This document shows, piece by piece, positions 36,433-45,353 of a stretch of DNA of 64,000 nt (positions are counted from its first letter, which is position 1; each line of letters begins with the position of its first letter). Position numbers and translations under genes: made by a program. The stretch lies in the NCBI GenBank assembly GCA_005880915.1, contig VBIW01000042.1:47255-111254 (forward strand). Reading direction: 5' to 3'. The notes beneath the pieces are model-generated. The model searched no databases. It was not told the origin of the DNA and saw nothing but the letters and a program-made list of their open reading frames with translations. This DNA comes from Chloroflexota bacterium. Lineage in GTDB: Bacteria > Chloroflexota > Dormibacteria > Dormibacterales > Dormibacteraceae.

Positions 36433-38676
36433 ATGGATGCTCCCGGCGAACCAGGCGCGCCTCCCATGTGGGGGCCGGGACGCAAGATGGCCTTCGGCAC
36501 CGCGCCCGGTTCGAGGAGCAAGGTCTGGTACACGCTCGCCGACGGGACGCTCAGCGAGTGCTTTTTCCCCTACCTCGACCACGTCGCACTCCATGAGCTC
36601 CGGTTTTTCGTCTCGGCGGGCGGTGCCCCGCCGGTTGACGACTCATTCGACGGCCAGCACAACGTCAGCTGGCTCAGTCCTGGCGTGCCGGCCTTCCGCG
36701 TCGAGACCACGCATCACGAATATCGGCTGACCAAAGAGTTCTTCTCCGACCCCGAGGAGAACGCGATGCTGATCGCGGCGACCTTCACGCCTGAGCTGCC
36801 CGACCTCCGGCTTTACATGCAGGCTTCGGCCCACTGGCAGCCTGGGACCGAGGGCAACTTCGCCAGCGTCATCGACACGCATCCGCCCGCGCTGCTTCTC
36901 CAGCAGCAGGACATCTGGATCTGCCTGGTGGGCCCTTTCGCTCGCGGGACTGTCGGTTACTACCGGAGCAGCGACGTCCAGATCGACCTCAGCGACGGGG
37001 ACGGCCGCCTGACCTACATGTACGACCACGCCGGGCCGGGAAACGTCAGCGTCGGCGGGGAGTTCGGCGTCCGGGCGGGATCGTTCCAGATGGCGATCGG
37101 ATTCGCCCATTCGCGGGCCGACGCTGAAGAGGTCGCGCGCACGGCCCTCCAGAAGGGCGCCGGCACAGTGCGCCAGGCGTTCGAGCGCGCGTGGCGCGCA
37201 CAACCGGAGATTCCCCGGGCGCTGGGCCAGGTCAGCGGCGACGAGGGCATGCTGGCGCGGGCGTCGTTCGCGCTCCTGCACTGCCTCGAGGACAAATCAC
37301 ACGCCGGAGCGTTCATCGCCTCGCCGTCCGCGCCGTGGGGCGAGAGCAACCACGACGGCAACCAGGTCTACCACCTGGTATGGCCCCGCGACCTGTGCCG
37401 CATCGCCACAGCGCTGCTTGATGCAGGCGACACGGACGCCGCGCTGCGCGCCTTTCGCCACCTCGAGCAGCATCAGCGGCCGGATGGTGGCTGGTACCAG
37501 AACTGGTTCATGGACGGGACGCCGCACTGGCAGTCGACGGAGCTCGACCAGGTCGCGCTGCCCATCCTTCTGGCGTGGCGGTTGGGCGTGGCGGGCTGCC
37601 TCGACCACGATCCCTACCCGACGATGGTGCGATCCGCCGCGCAGTTCATCATCCGCGAGGGTCCGCTCACACAGCTCGATCGGTGGGAGGACTCGGGCGG
37701 TCTGTCTCCTTCGACGATCGCCGCGTGCATCGCGGCATTGATCGTCGCTGCGGAGTTCGCGGGTGATGCGGGCGAGCACATCGCGGCCAATCACTTCCGC
37801 GCCGTCGCCGACTATTGGAACGACCGGGTCGAGTCGTGGTGCTCGCTTCCCTCAGGTCAGTACATCCGACTCGGGTCGGATCCCGACCGCCGTCCCGCCG
37901 AGGGCGCGGTCGCCCCGGAGTTTCTCGAGCTGGTGCGATATGGCTTGCGGCGGCCGAAGGACGATCGCGTTCTGCGTAGCCTCCAGGGGGTGGACACGTC
38001 ACTGAAGGTGAGCCTGCCCGCCGGTCCGAGCTGGCGACGGTACACCGGCGATCAGTACGGCGAACATGAGGACGGCGCGCCGTGGAACGGCAGCGGGCGG
38101 GGCCGCGCCTGGCCCGTGTTGACCGGCGAGCGCGCGAGGCACTTCTTCTCGATGGGCCTGCCCGCAGCCGAGCTGGTCCGCACCCTGGAAGGATTCGCGG
38201 GCCAGGGCCTGGCCCTGCCCGAGCAGCTATGGGATGGGCCTGACATCCCAGGCCGCCGGCTTCAGTTCGGCAAGCCAAACGGGTCGGCCTGCCCATTGGG
38301 TTGGGCGCATGCCGAGTACCTCGAGCTGCTGGTCACGATCGCGCTGGCGGGTTTCCCGGACATCGTCATGCCCGCCCGGCGGCGCTACACGGAGGGGACC
38401 GCGCTCGAGCCCGCCTTCATCTGGTCGCACAGGCACCAGATCACGCGCATCACCGCCGGCCGCAGGCTGCGCGTGCAGCTGCCCCGGCCCGCCGCCGTTC
38501 ACTACTCGTTTGACAGCTGGCAGACGCATGTCGAGATCGACGCGGTCGACACGACGCTGGGCTTATGGGTGGCCGAGGTGCCTTGCAACAGGCTCGCCTC
38601 GGGCACCGAGTTTCAGTGGACGATTCACTACATGACCGGTTGGGAGGGGAAGAATTTTTCTATGACGGTCGACTGA
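36433..38676 (+). CDS. Glycoside hydrolase family 15 (glucoamylase-type)
   Basis: This 747-residue enzyme probably releases glucose from the ends of alpha-glucans. An N-terminal beta-sandwich domain (about 1-250) is followed by the (alpha/alpha)6 barrel. The general acid Glu419 lies in DRWEDSGGLS and the general base Glu597 in LPEQLWDGPD, at the expected spacing. The substrate-site segment YHLVWPRDLCRIATALLDAG is also conserved. The last 90 residues form an extra domain like the tail of bacterial glucodextranases. No signal peptide is seen, so it acts inside the cell, consistent with glycogen turnover alongside the GH57 and GT5 genes at 58.9-63.8 kb. Confidence 0.93.
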   Translation: MDAPGEPGAPPMWGPGRKMAFGTAPGSRSKVWYTLADGTLSECFFPYLDHVALHELRFFVSAGGAPPVDDSFDGQHNVSWLSPGVPAFRVETTHHEYRLTKEFFSDPEENAMLIAATFTPELPDLRLYMQASAHWQPGTEGNFASVIDTHPPALLLQQQDIWICLVGPFARGTVGYYRSSDVQIDLSDGDGRLTYMYDHAGPGNVSVGGEFGVRAGSFQMAIGFAHSRADAEEVARTALQKGAGTVRQAFERAWRAQPEIPRALGQVSGDEGMLARASFALLHCLEDKSHAGAFIASPSAPWGESNHDGNQVYHLVWPRDLCRIATALLDAGDTDAALRAFRHLEQHQRPDGGWYQNWFMDGTPHWQSTELDQVALPILLAWRLGVAGCLDHDPYPTMVRSAAQFIIREGPLTQLDRWEDSGGLSPSTIAACIAALIVAAEFAGDAGEHIAANHFRAVADYWNDRVESWCSLPSGQYIRLGSDPDRRPAEGAVAPEFLELVRYGLRRPKDDRVLRSLQGVDTSLKVSLPAGPSWRRYTGDQYGEHEDGAPWNGSGRGRAWPVLTGERARHFFSMGLPAAELVRTLEGFAGQGLALPEQLWDGPDIPGRRLQFGKPNGSACPLGWAHAEYLELLVTIALAGFPDIVMPARRRYTEGTALEPAFIWSHRHQITRITAGRRLRVQLPRPAAVHYSFDSWQTHVEIDAVDTTLGLWVAEVPCNRLASGTEFQWTIHYMTGWEGKNFSMTVD

Positions 38677-38689
38677 GGGAGTTCCGCGA

Positions 38690-38757
38690 GCCCCTCCGGC
38701 GCTTCGCGCCACCTCCCCATAAATGGGGAGGAGCCACTCCCATGAATGGGGAGGAGC
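38690..38757. repeat. REP-like element, copy 2 (hairpin duplicated)
   Basis: CCCCTCCGGCGCTTCGCGCC leads into the hairpin CCTCCCCA-TAAA-TGGGGAGG (38712-38731). A shortened second hairpin, CTCCCA-TGAA-TGGGGAG, follows directly. The element fills the space between two convergent genes. Confidence 0.8.
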
Positions 38758-38766
38758 CTTATCTAT

Positions 38767-39654
38767 CTATCTTTCCTCCGGCGGTTCCAGGTCGTCCAGT
38801 CTCAGGCCGGTGGTGGTGTCTTCGTCGAACTGGCTGTGCAGCTCGCCGCAGTCGGCGCAGCGGTAGTACTCGCCGACGAATCCCTTGTGCCAAACCGCAT
38901 AGCTGACCACACCCGGCTCCTCGACCAGGACCTCTTGCTCGAGCCGGTAGATCACCTGCTCCCAGCCGCCGACCTCGATGTCGTCGTCGAGCACGACGAC
39001 GCAATAGGGGTGGGGTTCGCCCCAGACCATGACGACCTCGCCACGGCGCTCGTCGTCGGTGTTCACGATCGACCATGCCTCGGCCGCCTGCGCGCGCGTG
39101 CTCCTCACCAGGCGGAGCGAGGCCCAAAACCGCTCGGCTGACTCCCGCTCCGCCTTGTCGTGCTCGGCTTGCGCCTCCTGAAACGCGCTCCACATGCGGA
39201 GCAGGTGGTTGCGGAAGCGGTGATAGGTCGGCAGCAGCTTGGGCTGCTGCTTGGGCGACCCGATCAGCTTCTCGAACGCGTGCTCGAAGGCCGCTTCGAC
39301 CCGCTCCTGACGATCCGTCAGGTCGGGCGACCAGCCCTCGTCTTCGGACAGCCGCATGCTCTCGTTGAGTACGACCTCGAAGTCCAGCCAGTCGTCGCCG
39401 AACTCGGGGACGAAAACGCTTTCGACCAGGTCGGCGAGGCGGTGCTCCTCGAGCAGGGCGGGTGTGACTTTGCCCCGGGCCTCGGGCCAGCCCTTCCAGC
39501 CCATGACGTTGTGGATCCAGTAGTCGAAGACGGTGACCGCGTACTGCAGCGCCGCGGGCGAGCTCCAGATGCCGGTCGGCCAGGTCTTCTTGCCCGTCCT
39601 CACCTTGTTGTAGAGGGAGATGACCTGCTCTTCGTCGAGGTATTCGGTTTCCAT
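38767..39654 (-). CDS. Hypothetical protein with C-terminal CxxC motif
   Basis: I do not recognise this soluble protein of 295 residues. It begins METEYLDEEQVISLYNKVRTGKKTWPTGIW, contains a charged helical stretch (about 160-200), and near the C-terminus has YYRCADCGELHSQFDEDTT, a possible metal-binding pair. The ATG at 39654 is preferred over an in-frame TTG at 39666. A second long frame over the same bases is Arg/Gly-rich and looks like a shadow. The gene is 110 bp from the divergent ThiF-family gene. Confidence 0.7.
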   Translation of the reverse strand: METEYLDEEQVISLYNKVRTGKKTWPTGIWSSPAALQYAVTVFDYWIHNVMGWKGWPEARGKVTPALLEEHRLADLVESVFVPEFGDDWLDFEVVLNESMRLSEDEGWSPDLTDRQERVEAAFEHAFEKLIGSPKQQPKLLPTYHRFRNHLLRMWSAFQEAQAEHDKAERESAERFWASLRLVRSTRAQAAEAWSIVNTDDERRGEVVMVWGEPHPYCVVVLDDDIEVGGWEQVIYRLEQEVLVEEPGVVSYAVWHKGFVGEYYRCADCGELHSQFDEDTTTGLRLDDLEPPEER

Positions 39655-39764
39655 GGTGCCCACCAACTATATGAGACGTGCCGAGAGACCCTCGCCGACG
39701 CCGAGGACTCCCGGCGCGCCTCATAGGAATAAGCCCGGAGCGGCCCTGGGTATAGTCCTAGCAG

Positions 39765-40610
39765 ATGACTCAGACCCGAAGCTTCACCCCCGACCAGGTC
39801 GCGCGCTACGCGCGCCACCTCATCCTGCCCGAGGTCGGCGGCGCCGGCCAGCGCAAGCTGCTCAATTCGAGCGTGCTCCTGCTGGGCGCCGGAGGACTGG
39901 GTTCGCCCGCAGCCATGTACCTCGCGGCGGCCGGCGTCGGTAAGGTCGGGATCGTCGACTTCGACGTGGTCGACGCCTCGAACCTCCAGCGCCAGCTCCT
40001 CCACGGCCACGATGACATCGGCCGGCCCAAGGTGGAGTCGGCGGCCGAGACCCTGCGCAACCTGAACCCCGACGTGGAGGTCGTCCCGATCAACGAACAC
40101 CTCAATTCGGAGACGGCGATGCGGATCTTCGCGCCTTACGACGTGATCGTCGACGGCACCGACAACTTCCCTACTCGCTACCTGGCCAACGACGCAGCGC
40201 ACTTCCTGGCCAAGCCGCTTGTGCACGGCAGCATCTTCCGGTTTGAGGGCCGCCTGGCGCTCTTCGATTCGGCCAAGGGCACGGGCTGCTACCGCTGCTT
40301 GTTCCCTGAGCCGCCACCGCCGGGCAGCGTGCAGAGCTGCGCCGAGGCAGGCGTTTTTGGAGTCCTGCCCGGGATCATCGGCAGCATGATGGCGTTCGAG
40401 ACGATCAAATACCTGCTGAACATCGGCCGGCCGATGATCGGCCGCTACCTGCTGTTCGAGGGCGAGGACATGAGCTTCCGCGAGCTCAAGCTGCGCCAGA
40501 ACAAAGCCTGCCCGCTGTGCGGCGAGAACCCGATCGTCGACTCGCTGATCGACTACGAAGCCTGGTGTGGCACGCCCGCCATGGAGCCTTCCGAGGCCCG
40601 CGCCAGCTAA
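39765..40610 (+). CDS. ThiF/MoeB-family adenylyltransferase
   Basis: This 281-residue E1-like enzyme activates the C-terminus of a sulfur-carrier protein (MoaD- or ThiS-like) by adenylation. The ATP-binding glycines are at 41-46 in LLLGAGGLGSPAAMYLAAAGVG. The zinc cysteines are Cys175/Cys178 (CYRC) and Cys249/Cys252 (CPLC). The possible transfer cysteine is Cys192 in SCAEAGVFGVLPG. The C-terminal rhodanese domain of MoeZ-type enzymes is absent. A sulfur-transfer gene, larE, follows by 15 bp. The carrier protein it serves is not in the window. Confidence 0.9.
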   Translation: MTQTRSFTPDQVARYARHLILPEVGGAGQRKLLNSSVLLLGAGGLGSPAAMYLAAAGVGKVGIVDFDVVDASNLQRQLLHGHDDIGRPKVESAAETLRNLNPDVEVVPINEHLNSETAMRIFAPYDVIVDGTDNFPTRYLANDAAHFLAKPLVHGSIFRFEGRLALFDSAKGTGCYRCLFPEPPPPGSVQSCAEAGVFGVLPGIIGSMMAFETIKYLLNIGRPMIGRYLLFEGEDMSFRELKLRQNKACPLCGENPIVDSLIDYEAWCGTPAMEPSEARAS

Positions 40611-40625
40611 CCTCGTAGCTGGACG

Positions 40626-41465
40626 ATGATCCAGCTCGATTCCTTCGACGCCACCAAGCTCAAGACAGTTCGCGAGGTCGTTCGCGATCTGCGCTCCGTC
40701 CTCGTCGCTTACTCGGGCGGCGTCGACTCGACGCTTTTGCTCAAGCTCGCCATGGACGAGCTGGGCGAAGGTGCCGTCGCCGTGCTGGCGAGCTCACCCG
40801 CTTATCCCGAATCGGAGCAGCAGGAGGCCCGCGCACTGGCGCGGTCGATGGGGGCTCGGCTGGTCGAGGTCACGACCAACGAGGTCGAGCTCGAGGCTTA
40901 TGCGCGCAACAACCCCGATCGCTGCTTCCACTGCAAGGAGGAGCTGTTTGACACGCTCGCTCCCCTGCAGCACGACCTCGGTCTCGCTTACCTCGCCTAC
41001 GGCGCTACCGCCGACGACGCGGGCGACCACCGGCCCGGCCACGCCTCCGCTGTGCATCGCGGGGTCCGGTTTCCGCTGCTCGAAGCAGGGATGGCGAAGT
41101 CGGACATTCGCGCCGCCGCTCGCTCGCTGGGCCTGCCGAACTGGAACAAGCCATCGTTCGCGTGCCTCTCCTCGCGCATCCCGCACGGAACCCAGGTGAC
41201 TGTTGCCGCGCTGCGCCAGATCGAGGCGGCGGAGGACGCGTTGAAAGCTCTCGGCTTCAGACAGGTCCGGGTTCGCCATCACGGCGACGTGGCGCGGATC
41301 GAGGTCGACCAGCAAGAGATCGGGCGGCTCATCGCGGAGCGCGAGCGCGTGGCCGCGGCCGTGCGCGCCGCCGGATACAAGTTCGTCTCGGCCGACCTCG
41401 AGGGGTACTCCACCGGCAGCCTCAACCGCACCTGGAAACCCGAGAAATCACACCAGTCGTCTTAA
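40626..41465 (+). CDS. larE: ATP-dependent sacrificial sulfur transferase LarE
   Basis: This 279-residue PP-loop enzyme matches LarE, which donates its own cysteine sulfur to build the nickel-pincer cofactor of lactate racemase and related enzymes. The PP-loop SGGVDS is at residues 30-35. Cys100/Cys103 lie in NPDRCFHCKEELF, and the sacrificial cysteine corresponds to Cys180 in FACLSSRIPHG. Neither larB nor larC is in the window, so the pathway must be completed elsewhere or the protein serves another sulfur-transfer purpose. The end overlaps the presumed start of glpK. Confidence 0.88.
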   Translation: MIQLDSFDATKLKTVREVVRDLRSVLVAYSGGVDSTLLLKLAMDELGEGAVAVLASSPAYPESEQQEARALARSMGARLVEVTTNEVELEAYARNNPDRCFHCKEELFDTLAPLQHDLGLAYLAYGATADDAGDHRPGHASAVHRGVRFPLLEAGMAKSDIRAAARSLGLPNWNKPSFACLSSRIPHGTQVTVAALRQIEAAEDALKALGFRQVRVRHHGDVARIEVDQQEIGRLIAERERVAAAVRAAGYKFVSADLEGYSTGSLNRTWKPEKSHQSS

Positions 41466-42919
41466 GCCTCGACGAGGGGACCACCGGCGCGACCGCCATC
41501 GCCGTCGGAATCGATGGCGAGGTTCGCGGCAGGGGTTACCAGGAGATCACCCAGCACTACCCGCGTCCGGGCTGGGTGGAGCACGACGCGACCGAGATCT
41601 GGACGGCGGTGCAGTTAAGCGCGAAGCGCGCGCTCGATGCGGCCGGCGCGAGCCCACTTGATGTGCGGGCGGTGGGCATCACCAACCAGCGCGAGACGCT
41701 CGTGATGTGGGATCGCAAGACGCTCGAGCCGGTCGCTCCGGCCATCGTCTGGCAGGACCGCCGCACGGCCGACGAGTGCGCGCGCCTGCGCGAGGCCGGC
41801 CACGAGCAGCGCGTGCGCGAGATCACCGGCCTCGTCCTCGATCCATATTTCACCGCGACCAAGCTCGCCTGGGCGCTGCAGCACGTCGAACGCGCGAAGG
41901 ACGCAGCAGTCGGCACAGTCGACTCATGGCTCATCGCCCGCCTGTCGGCCGGCGCTGATCACGTTACCGATGCCTCGAATGCGTCACGCACGCTTCTCTT
42001 CGACATCGGACGCGGCGCGTGGAGCGAGGAGATGGGCACACTCTTCGGTGTCTCGCTCGACACCCTGCCGAAGGTGGTCGACTCGAGCGGCGAAATCTCA
42101 GTGGCCAGAGAGCTCGGTGACGCGCCGATCACGGGAGCGGCGGGGGACCAGCAGGCGGCCCTGTTTGGCCAGGCGTGCACGCAGGACGGCATGGCGAAAA
42201 ATACGTACGGGACCGGCTCGTTCGTCCTCATGCAGACGGGCGCGCAGCAGGTCTCGTCCAGCTCGGGCATGCTGACGACTGTCGCGTGGCGGCGCGGCGG
42301 CCGGCTGAGCTACGCGCTCGAGGGTGCGATCTTCGTCACCGGCGCGGCGCTCCAGTGGCTGCGCGATGGCCTCGGCATCATCTCGAGCGCGGCTGAGGCC
42401 GGCCCGCTCGCCGCCTCGGTGCCGGACACCGGAGGCGTGTTTCTTGTGCCGGCCTTCGTCGGCCTGGGTGCACCGCATTGGGACCCCTACGCGCGGGGCA
42501 CTATCGTCGGCCTCACCCGGGGCACGGGCCGGGCTCACGTCGTGCGGGCCGCCGTCGAGGCGATGGCATTCCAGACGCGCGACGTCGTCGAGGCGATGCA
42601 GCGCGACACCGGGCGCCGCCTTGCCGAGCTGCGTGTCGATGGAGGCGCGGCGGTGATGGACGTCCTCTGCCAGCTTCAAGCCGATCTCCTGGGCATCCCG
42701 GTCCGGCGTCCGCGCCAGACCGAGACGACCGCCCTTGGCGCGGCGTTCCTGGCCGGCCTGGGGGCCGGGATATGGAGCGACGCCGACCTGGCCCACCTAT
42801 GGAAGCTCGACCGAGAGTTCGAGCCGCGGATGTCGCGCGACGAGGCGGACGCAATGCAATCTCGCTGGCGGAAGGCTGTGAAACGGAGCCAGGCCTGGGA
42901 GCTACCGGATAATCAGTAG
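41447..42919 (+). CDS. glpK: Glycerol kinase GlpK (start uncertain)
   Basis: This FGGY-family kinase of about 490 residues makes glycerol-3-phosphate. The N-terminal phosphate loop VLSLDEGTTGATAIAV and the segments WQDRRTADEC, GDQQAALFGQACTQDGMAKNTYGTGSF and RVDGGAAVMDVLCQLQADLLGIPV are family-typical. No ATG, GTG or TTG is in frame near the expected start. An ATC at 41447 sits exactly where the initiator Met should be, and a CTG occurs at 41432. The gene overlaps larE by 19 bases with either reading. Function is secure, start is not. Confidence 0.9.
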   Translation: MTPVVLSLDEGTTGATAIAVGIDGEVRGRGYQEITQHYPRPGWVEHDATEIWTAVQLSAKRALDAAGASPLDVRAVGITNQRETLVMWDRKTLEPVAPAIVWQDRRTADECARLREAGHEQRVREITGLVLDPYFTATKLAWALQHVERAKDAAVGTVDSWLIARLSAGADHVTDASNASRTLLFDIGRGAWSEEMGTLFGVSLDTLPKVVDSSGEISVARELGDAPITGAAGDQQAALFGQACTQDGMAKNTYGTGSFVLMQTGAQQVSSSSGMLTTVAWRRGGRLSYALEGAIFVTGAALQWLRDGLGIISSAAEAGPLAASVPDTGGVFLVPAFVGLGAPHWDPYARGTIVGLTRGTGRAHVVRAAVEAMAFQTRDVVEAMQRDTGRRLAELRVDGGAAVMDVLCQLQADLLGIPVRRPRQTETTALGAAFLAGLGAGIWSDADLAHLWKLDREFEPRMSRDEADAMQSRWRKAVKRSQAWELPDNQ

Positions 42920-42923
42920 TTCC

Positions 42924-43532
42924 GTGAACACTACCGGGCCATCGCGCCCTACCAGGCACCACAATCTTTACGCCCACCATTTGTGGAGGCAGCAGCGGTT
43001 CTTCGCCGGCCTCCTCCTTGTGGTCGGGGCACTCGCCACCGGGATCGCCATCTACCAGCGCCAGATTTTCACGCCTGGCTTCGCGGTGTGGATCGTCTAC
43101 ATCCCGACAGGCCTTTTGCTCGGCGCGGCGATCCTCCTCTTTCGGGAGCGCAGCCACATCAAGGTCGAGGACGGCGGGCTCAGGATCTCGAGCCTTATCT
43201 CGAGTGTCGTCATCGATTACGACTCGATCAAGTCAGTGAAGGCGCTGCCTCTCCGCCAGCATTTCCAGGACAAGCGCAGCCGGATGATCGCTCCGATCAT
43301 GAAGCAGCATATCGACCAGCCCGCGGTCTTCTTGAGGATCCGGGGCGACGAGACTGAGCTTGCGGCGATAAAGAAGCGCCTCGGCATCTTCAAGGCGCGA
43401 TTGATGGACGACGAAACCATCGCGATCCCGGTGTCTGACGCCGACACCGTGGTGTGGGAGATCAGCTCGCATCTGCCGGAAAAGATCGGACAGAACCAGG
43501 GCGGAGCCAGGCGGCGCAAACGCCACCGGTGA
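42924..43532 (+). CDS. Membrane protein with PH-like domain
   Basis: This protein of 202 residues has two transmembrane segments at about residues 25-45 and 52-73. A soluble part follows, with IKVEDGGLRISSLISSVVIDYDSIKSVKALPL, which resembles bacterial PH-like domains. The basic tail (ARRRKRHR) is cytoplasmic. The start is GTG. It overlaps the next gene by four bases (GTGA), so it is probably a partner of the mannosyltransferase. I cannot assign a function. Confidence 0.7.
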   Translation: MNTTGPSRPTRHHNLYAHHLWRQQRFFAGLLLVVGALATGIAIYQRQIFTPGFAVWIVYIPTGLLLGAAILLFRERSHIKVEDGGLRISSLISSVVIDYDSIKSVKALPLRQHFQDKRSRMIAPIMKQHIDQPAVFLRIRGDETELAAIKKRLGIFKARLMDDETIAIPVSDADTVVWEISSHLPEKIGQNQGGARRRKRHR

Positions 43533-45178
43533 CCGACCTCCGCGGCTACTTCGACCGATGGGATCTGGTGGCCGTGTTATCGCTGACGGTAGTCGCGTTC
43601 GTGATCCGCTTTTTCAGCCCGATCCTGCCCGACATCTTCGTCCACGGCCCCGTGATCACCAACTGCGTCTCCAGCACTCCGATCGATCCTCAGGGTCACA
43701 CGGGCACGCTGTGCGGTCTCGCCTATCCGTTCAACCGCGGCTATCCGGACGCAAACGGCGTGCTGTCGCCACCCAACGGACAGGTATTCGATGAGATCTA
43801 CTTCCCTGTCGACGCCTACGACGATGTGAAGGGCATCCAGGTCTGTCACCCGACCACGACCTACTGCCGGTACAACTACTTCGACCCCGAGCCGCCGCTG
43901 GCCAAGGAGATCATCGCAGCGGGGGAGGTGAGCTATGGCTGGTACAGAGCCCACTTCCAGGGCGCGACCGGCGATTACATCGACCTCGGATTCAACACGT
44001 TCGGTTGGCGGATCGCCGCCTGCGTCTTCGGCACGTTGTGCATTCCGATGATCTACCTGCTCGCTCGGCGCCTGTGGCCGAACCGATTGTTCGCGGTCGC
44101 AGCGGCAACGCTGGCCTGCTTCGACGGGATGTTTTTCATCCAGTCGCGCATCGGCATGATCGACATCTTTCCGATCTTCTTCATCCTCTTCTCGTACTTC
44201 CTCTTCATGGTTCACATCCAGAGCAGGTCGTTCAACACGTCGATGCTGTCCCTTGTCGCGCTTGGCACAATCCTGGGAATCGGCATCGCCGCCAAGTGGA
44301 TCGTCCTCGCCGCCTGGGCGAGCATCGTCTTCTTCCTGCTCGTGCGGATCGTCGTGCGCAGCCTGAATATCGATTTCGGCCCTGCGGGCTGGCCATTCGT
44401 CTCGTGGCGTCGCGACGGCGGCTCTGGAATCTCCAAGGCCTTGTGGCCGACCTACCTGGCGGTTGCGCTGATCGCCCTGGTGGTGATCCCGGTCGGGATC
44501 TATGTCGTCTCCTGGTATCCCTTCTTCGCCCGCGGGCAGTTCCACAACGTGTCCGACCTGATCACGTACCAGGTCCAGTCGTACAACTATCACGCCCACC
44601 TGGTCGCGACGCACCCCTATGGATCGCCGCCGTGGTCGTGGCCGTTCCTGGCGCGGCCTGTCCTGTACTACGCCGAGTATTCGGGCCTGGGCGCCGACGC
44701 GTTCACCGGACAGCCGCTGATCTCGCGCATGTCGAACCTCGGCAATCCGTGGATCTGGTGGGCGAGCCTGCCGTGCATCGCGGCGCTGCCGTATTTCATC
44801 GTTCGCCACGGCAGCTTTCCGGCCGCTGTGATCCTGCTCGGGTTCATCACGCAGTACGCGCCTTGGTTCCCAGTCACGCGCGTGCTGTTCATGTACCACA
44901 TGTTCGGCGGGCTCGTCTTCATGGTCCTGGCCCTGGCTTTCGTCCTCGTCTACCTTGCGGAAAAGCTGCCTCGGCCGAGGCCTGAGTTGCTCGTCGCCGG
45001 GTTCCTCGGCATGACGGTGTTTTTCTTTGGCTACTTCTATCCGGTCTGGACAGCGGTGCCGATCTCGCAGTCCGCATACATCGAAGGTTCGGGCACTCCT
45101 CCGTGGGGACCGAAGCTCTGGCTCATGAACTGTCGGGACCTGCCTGCCTCGCAGCCACAGATCTTCTGTTGGAACTAG
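43529..45178 (+). CDS. Dolichyl-phosphate-mannose-type protein mannosyltransferase (GT39/PMT)
   Basis: This 549-residue polytopic enzyme transfers mannose or another sugar from a polyprenyl phosphate to exported proteins. About eleven transmembrane segments are seen. The acidic catalytic loop after the first segment is present as FDEIYFPVDAYDD, followed by NYFDPEPPLAKEIIAAG with the Glu-Pro-Pro-Leu-Ala-Lys motif. The C-terminal end (WGPKLWLMNC) faces outward. The GTG start overlaps the upstream membrane protein. The frame continues upstream in an unlikely composition, so the GTG at 43529 is chosen. Confidence 0.85.
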   Translation: MTDLRGYFDRWDLVAVLSLTVVAFVIRFFSPILPDIFVHGPVITNCVSSTPIDPQGHTGTLCGLAYPFNRGYPDANGVLSPPNGQVFDEIYFPVDAYDDVKGIQVCHPTTTYCRYNYFDPEPPLAKEIIAAGEVSYGWYRAHFQGATGDYIDLGFNTFGWRIAACVFGTLCIPMIYLLARRLWPNRLFAVAAATLACFDGMFFIQSRIGMIDIFPIFFILFSYFLFMVHIQSRSFNTSMLSLVALGTILGIGIAAKWIVLAAWASIVFFLLVRIVVRSLNIDFGPAGWPFVSWRRDGGSGISKALWPTYLAVALIALVVIPVGIYVVSWYPFFARGQFHNVSDLITYQVQSYNYHAHLVATHPYGSPPWSWPFLARPVLYYAEYSGLGADAFTGQPLISRMSNLGNPWIWWASLPCIAALPYFIVRHGSFPAAVILLGFITQYAPWFPVTRVLFMYHMFGGLVFMVLALAFVLVYLAEKLPRPRPELLVAGFLGMTVFFFGYFYPVWTAVPISQSAYIEGSGTPPWGPKLWLMNCRDLPASQPQIFCWN

Positions 45179-45244
45179 AGGCCCGGCCCGGAAGACCCTC
45201 GGCGGATCTTCGGCGCCCAATGCGGCCCATCTTCGGGCTCAGCT

Positions 45245-45300
45245 TCTGCGCTGCTCGCTCACGCATCCACGGATGCGCTCGCTCCGCTGCTCGGCGCTTC
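45245..45300. repeat. Dispersed repeat family B, copy 2
   Basis: This segment (CTCGCTCACGCATCCACGG, GATGCGCTCGCTCCGCTG, CTCGGCGCTTC) matches 4154-4203 closely, including the GCATCC/GGATGC hairpin. It lies in the 175-bp gap between two membrane-protein genes. The rest of that gap shows no gene. Confidence 0.6.
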
Positions 45301-45353
45301 ACCCGAATCTGGACCGCCTGGATCGCCGAATCTCTCGCCGAGGGCTTCCGGCC

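Noticed and set aside
38759..39724. A second long minus-strand frame overlapping the hypothetical gene at 38767-39654, which could suggest a frameshift
   Set aside because: Its product is Arg/Gly-rich throughout and the other frame is complete from start to stop, so no frameshift needs to be invoked.
43577..45220. A 547-codon minus-strand frame opposite the mannosyltransferase
   Set aside because: The product is a low-complexity Arg/Asp/Glu sequence, while the plus strand has a well-formed membrane protein with family motifs.
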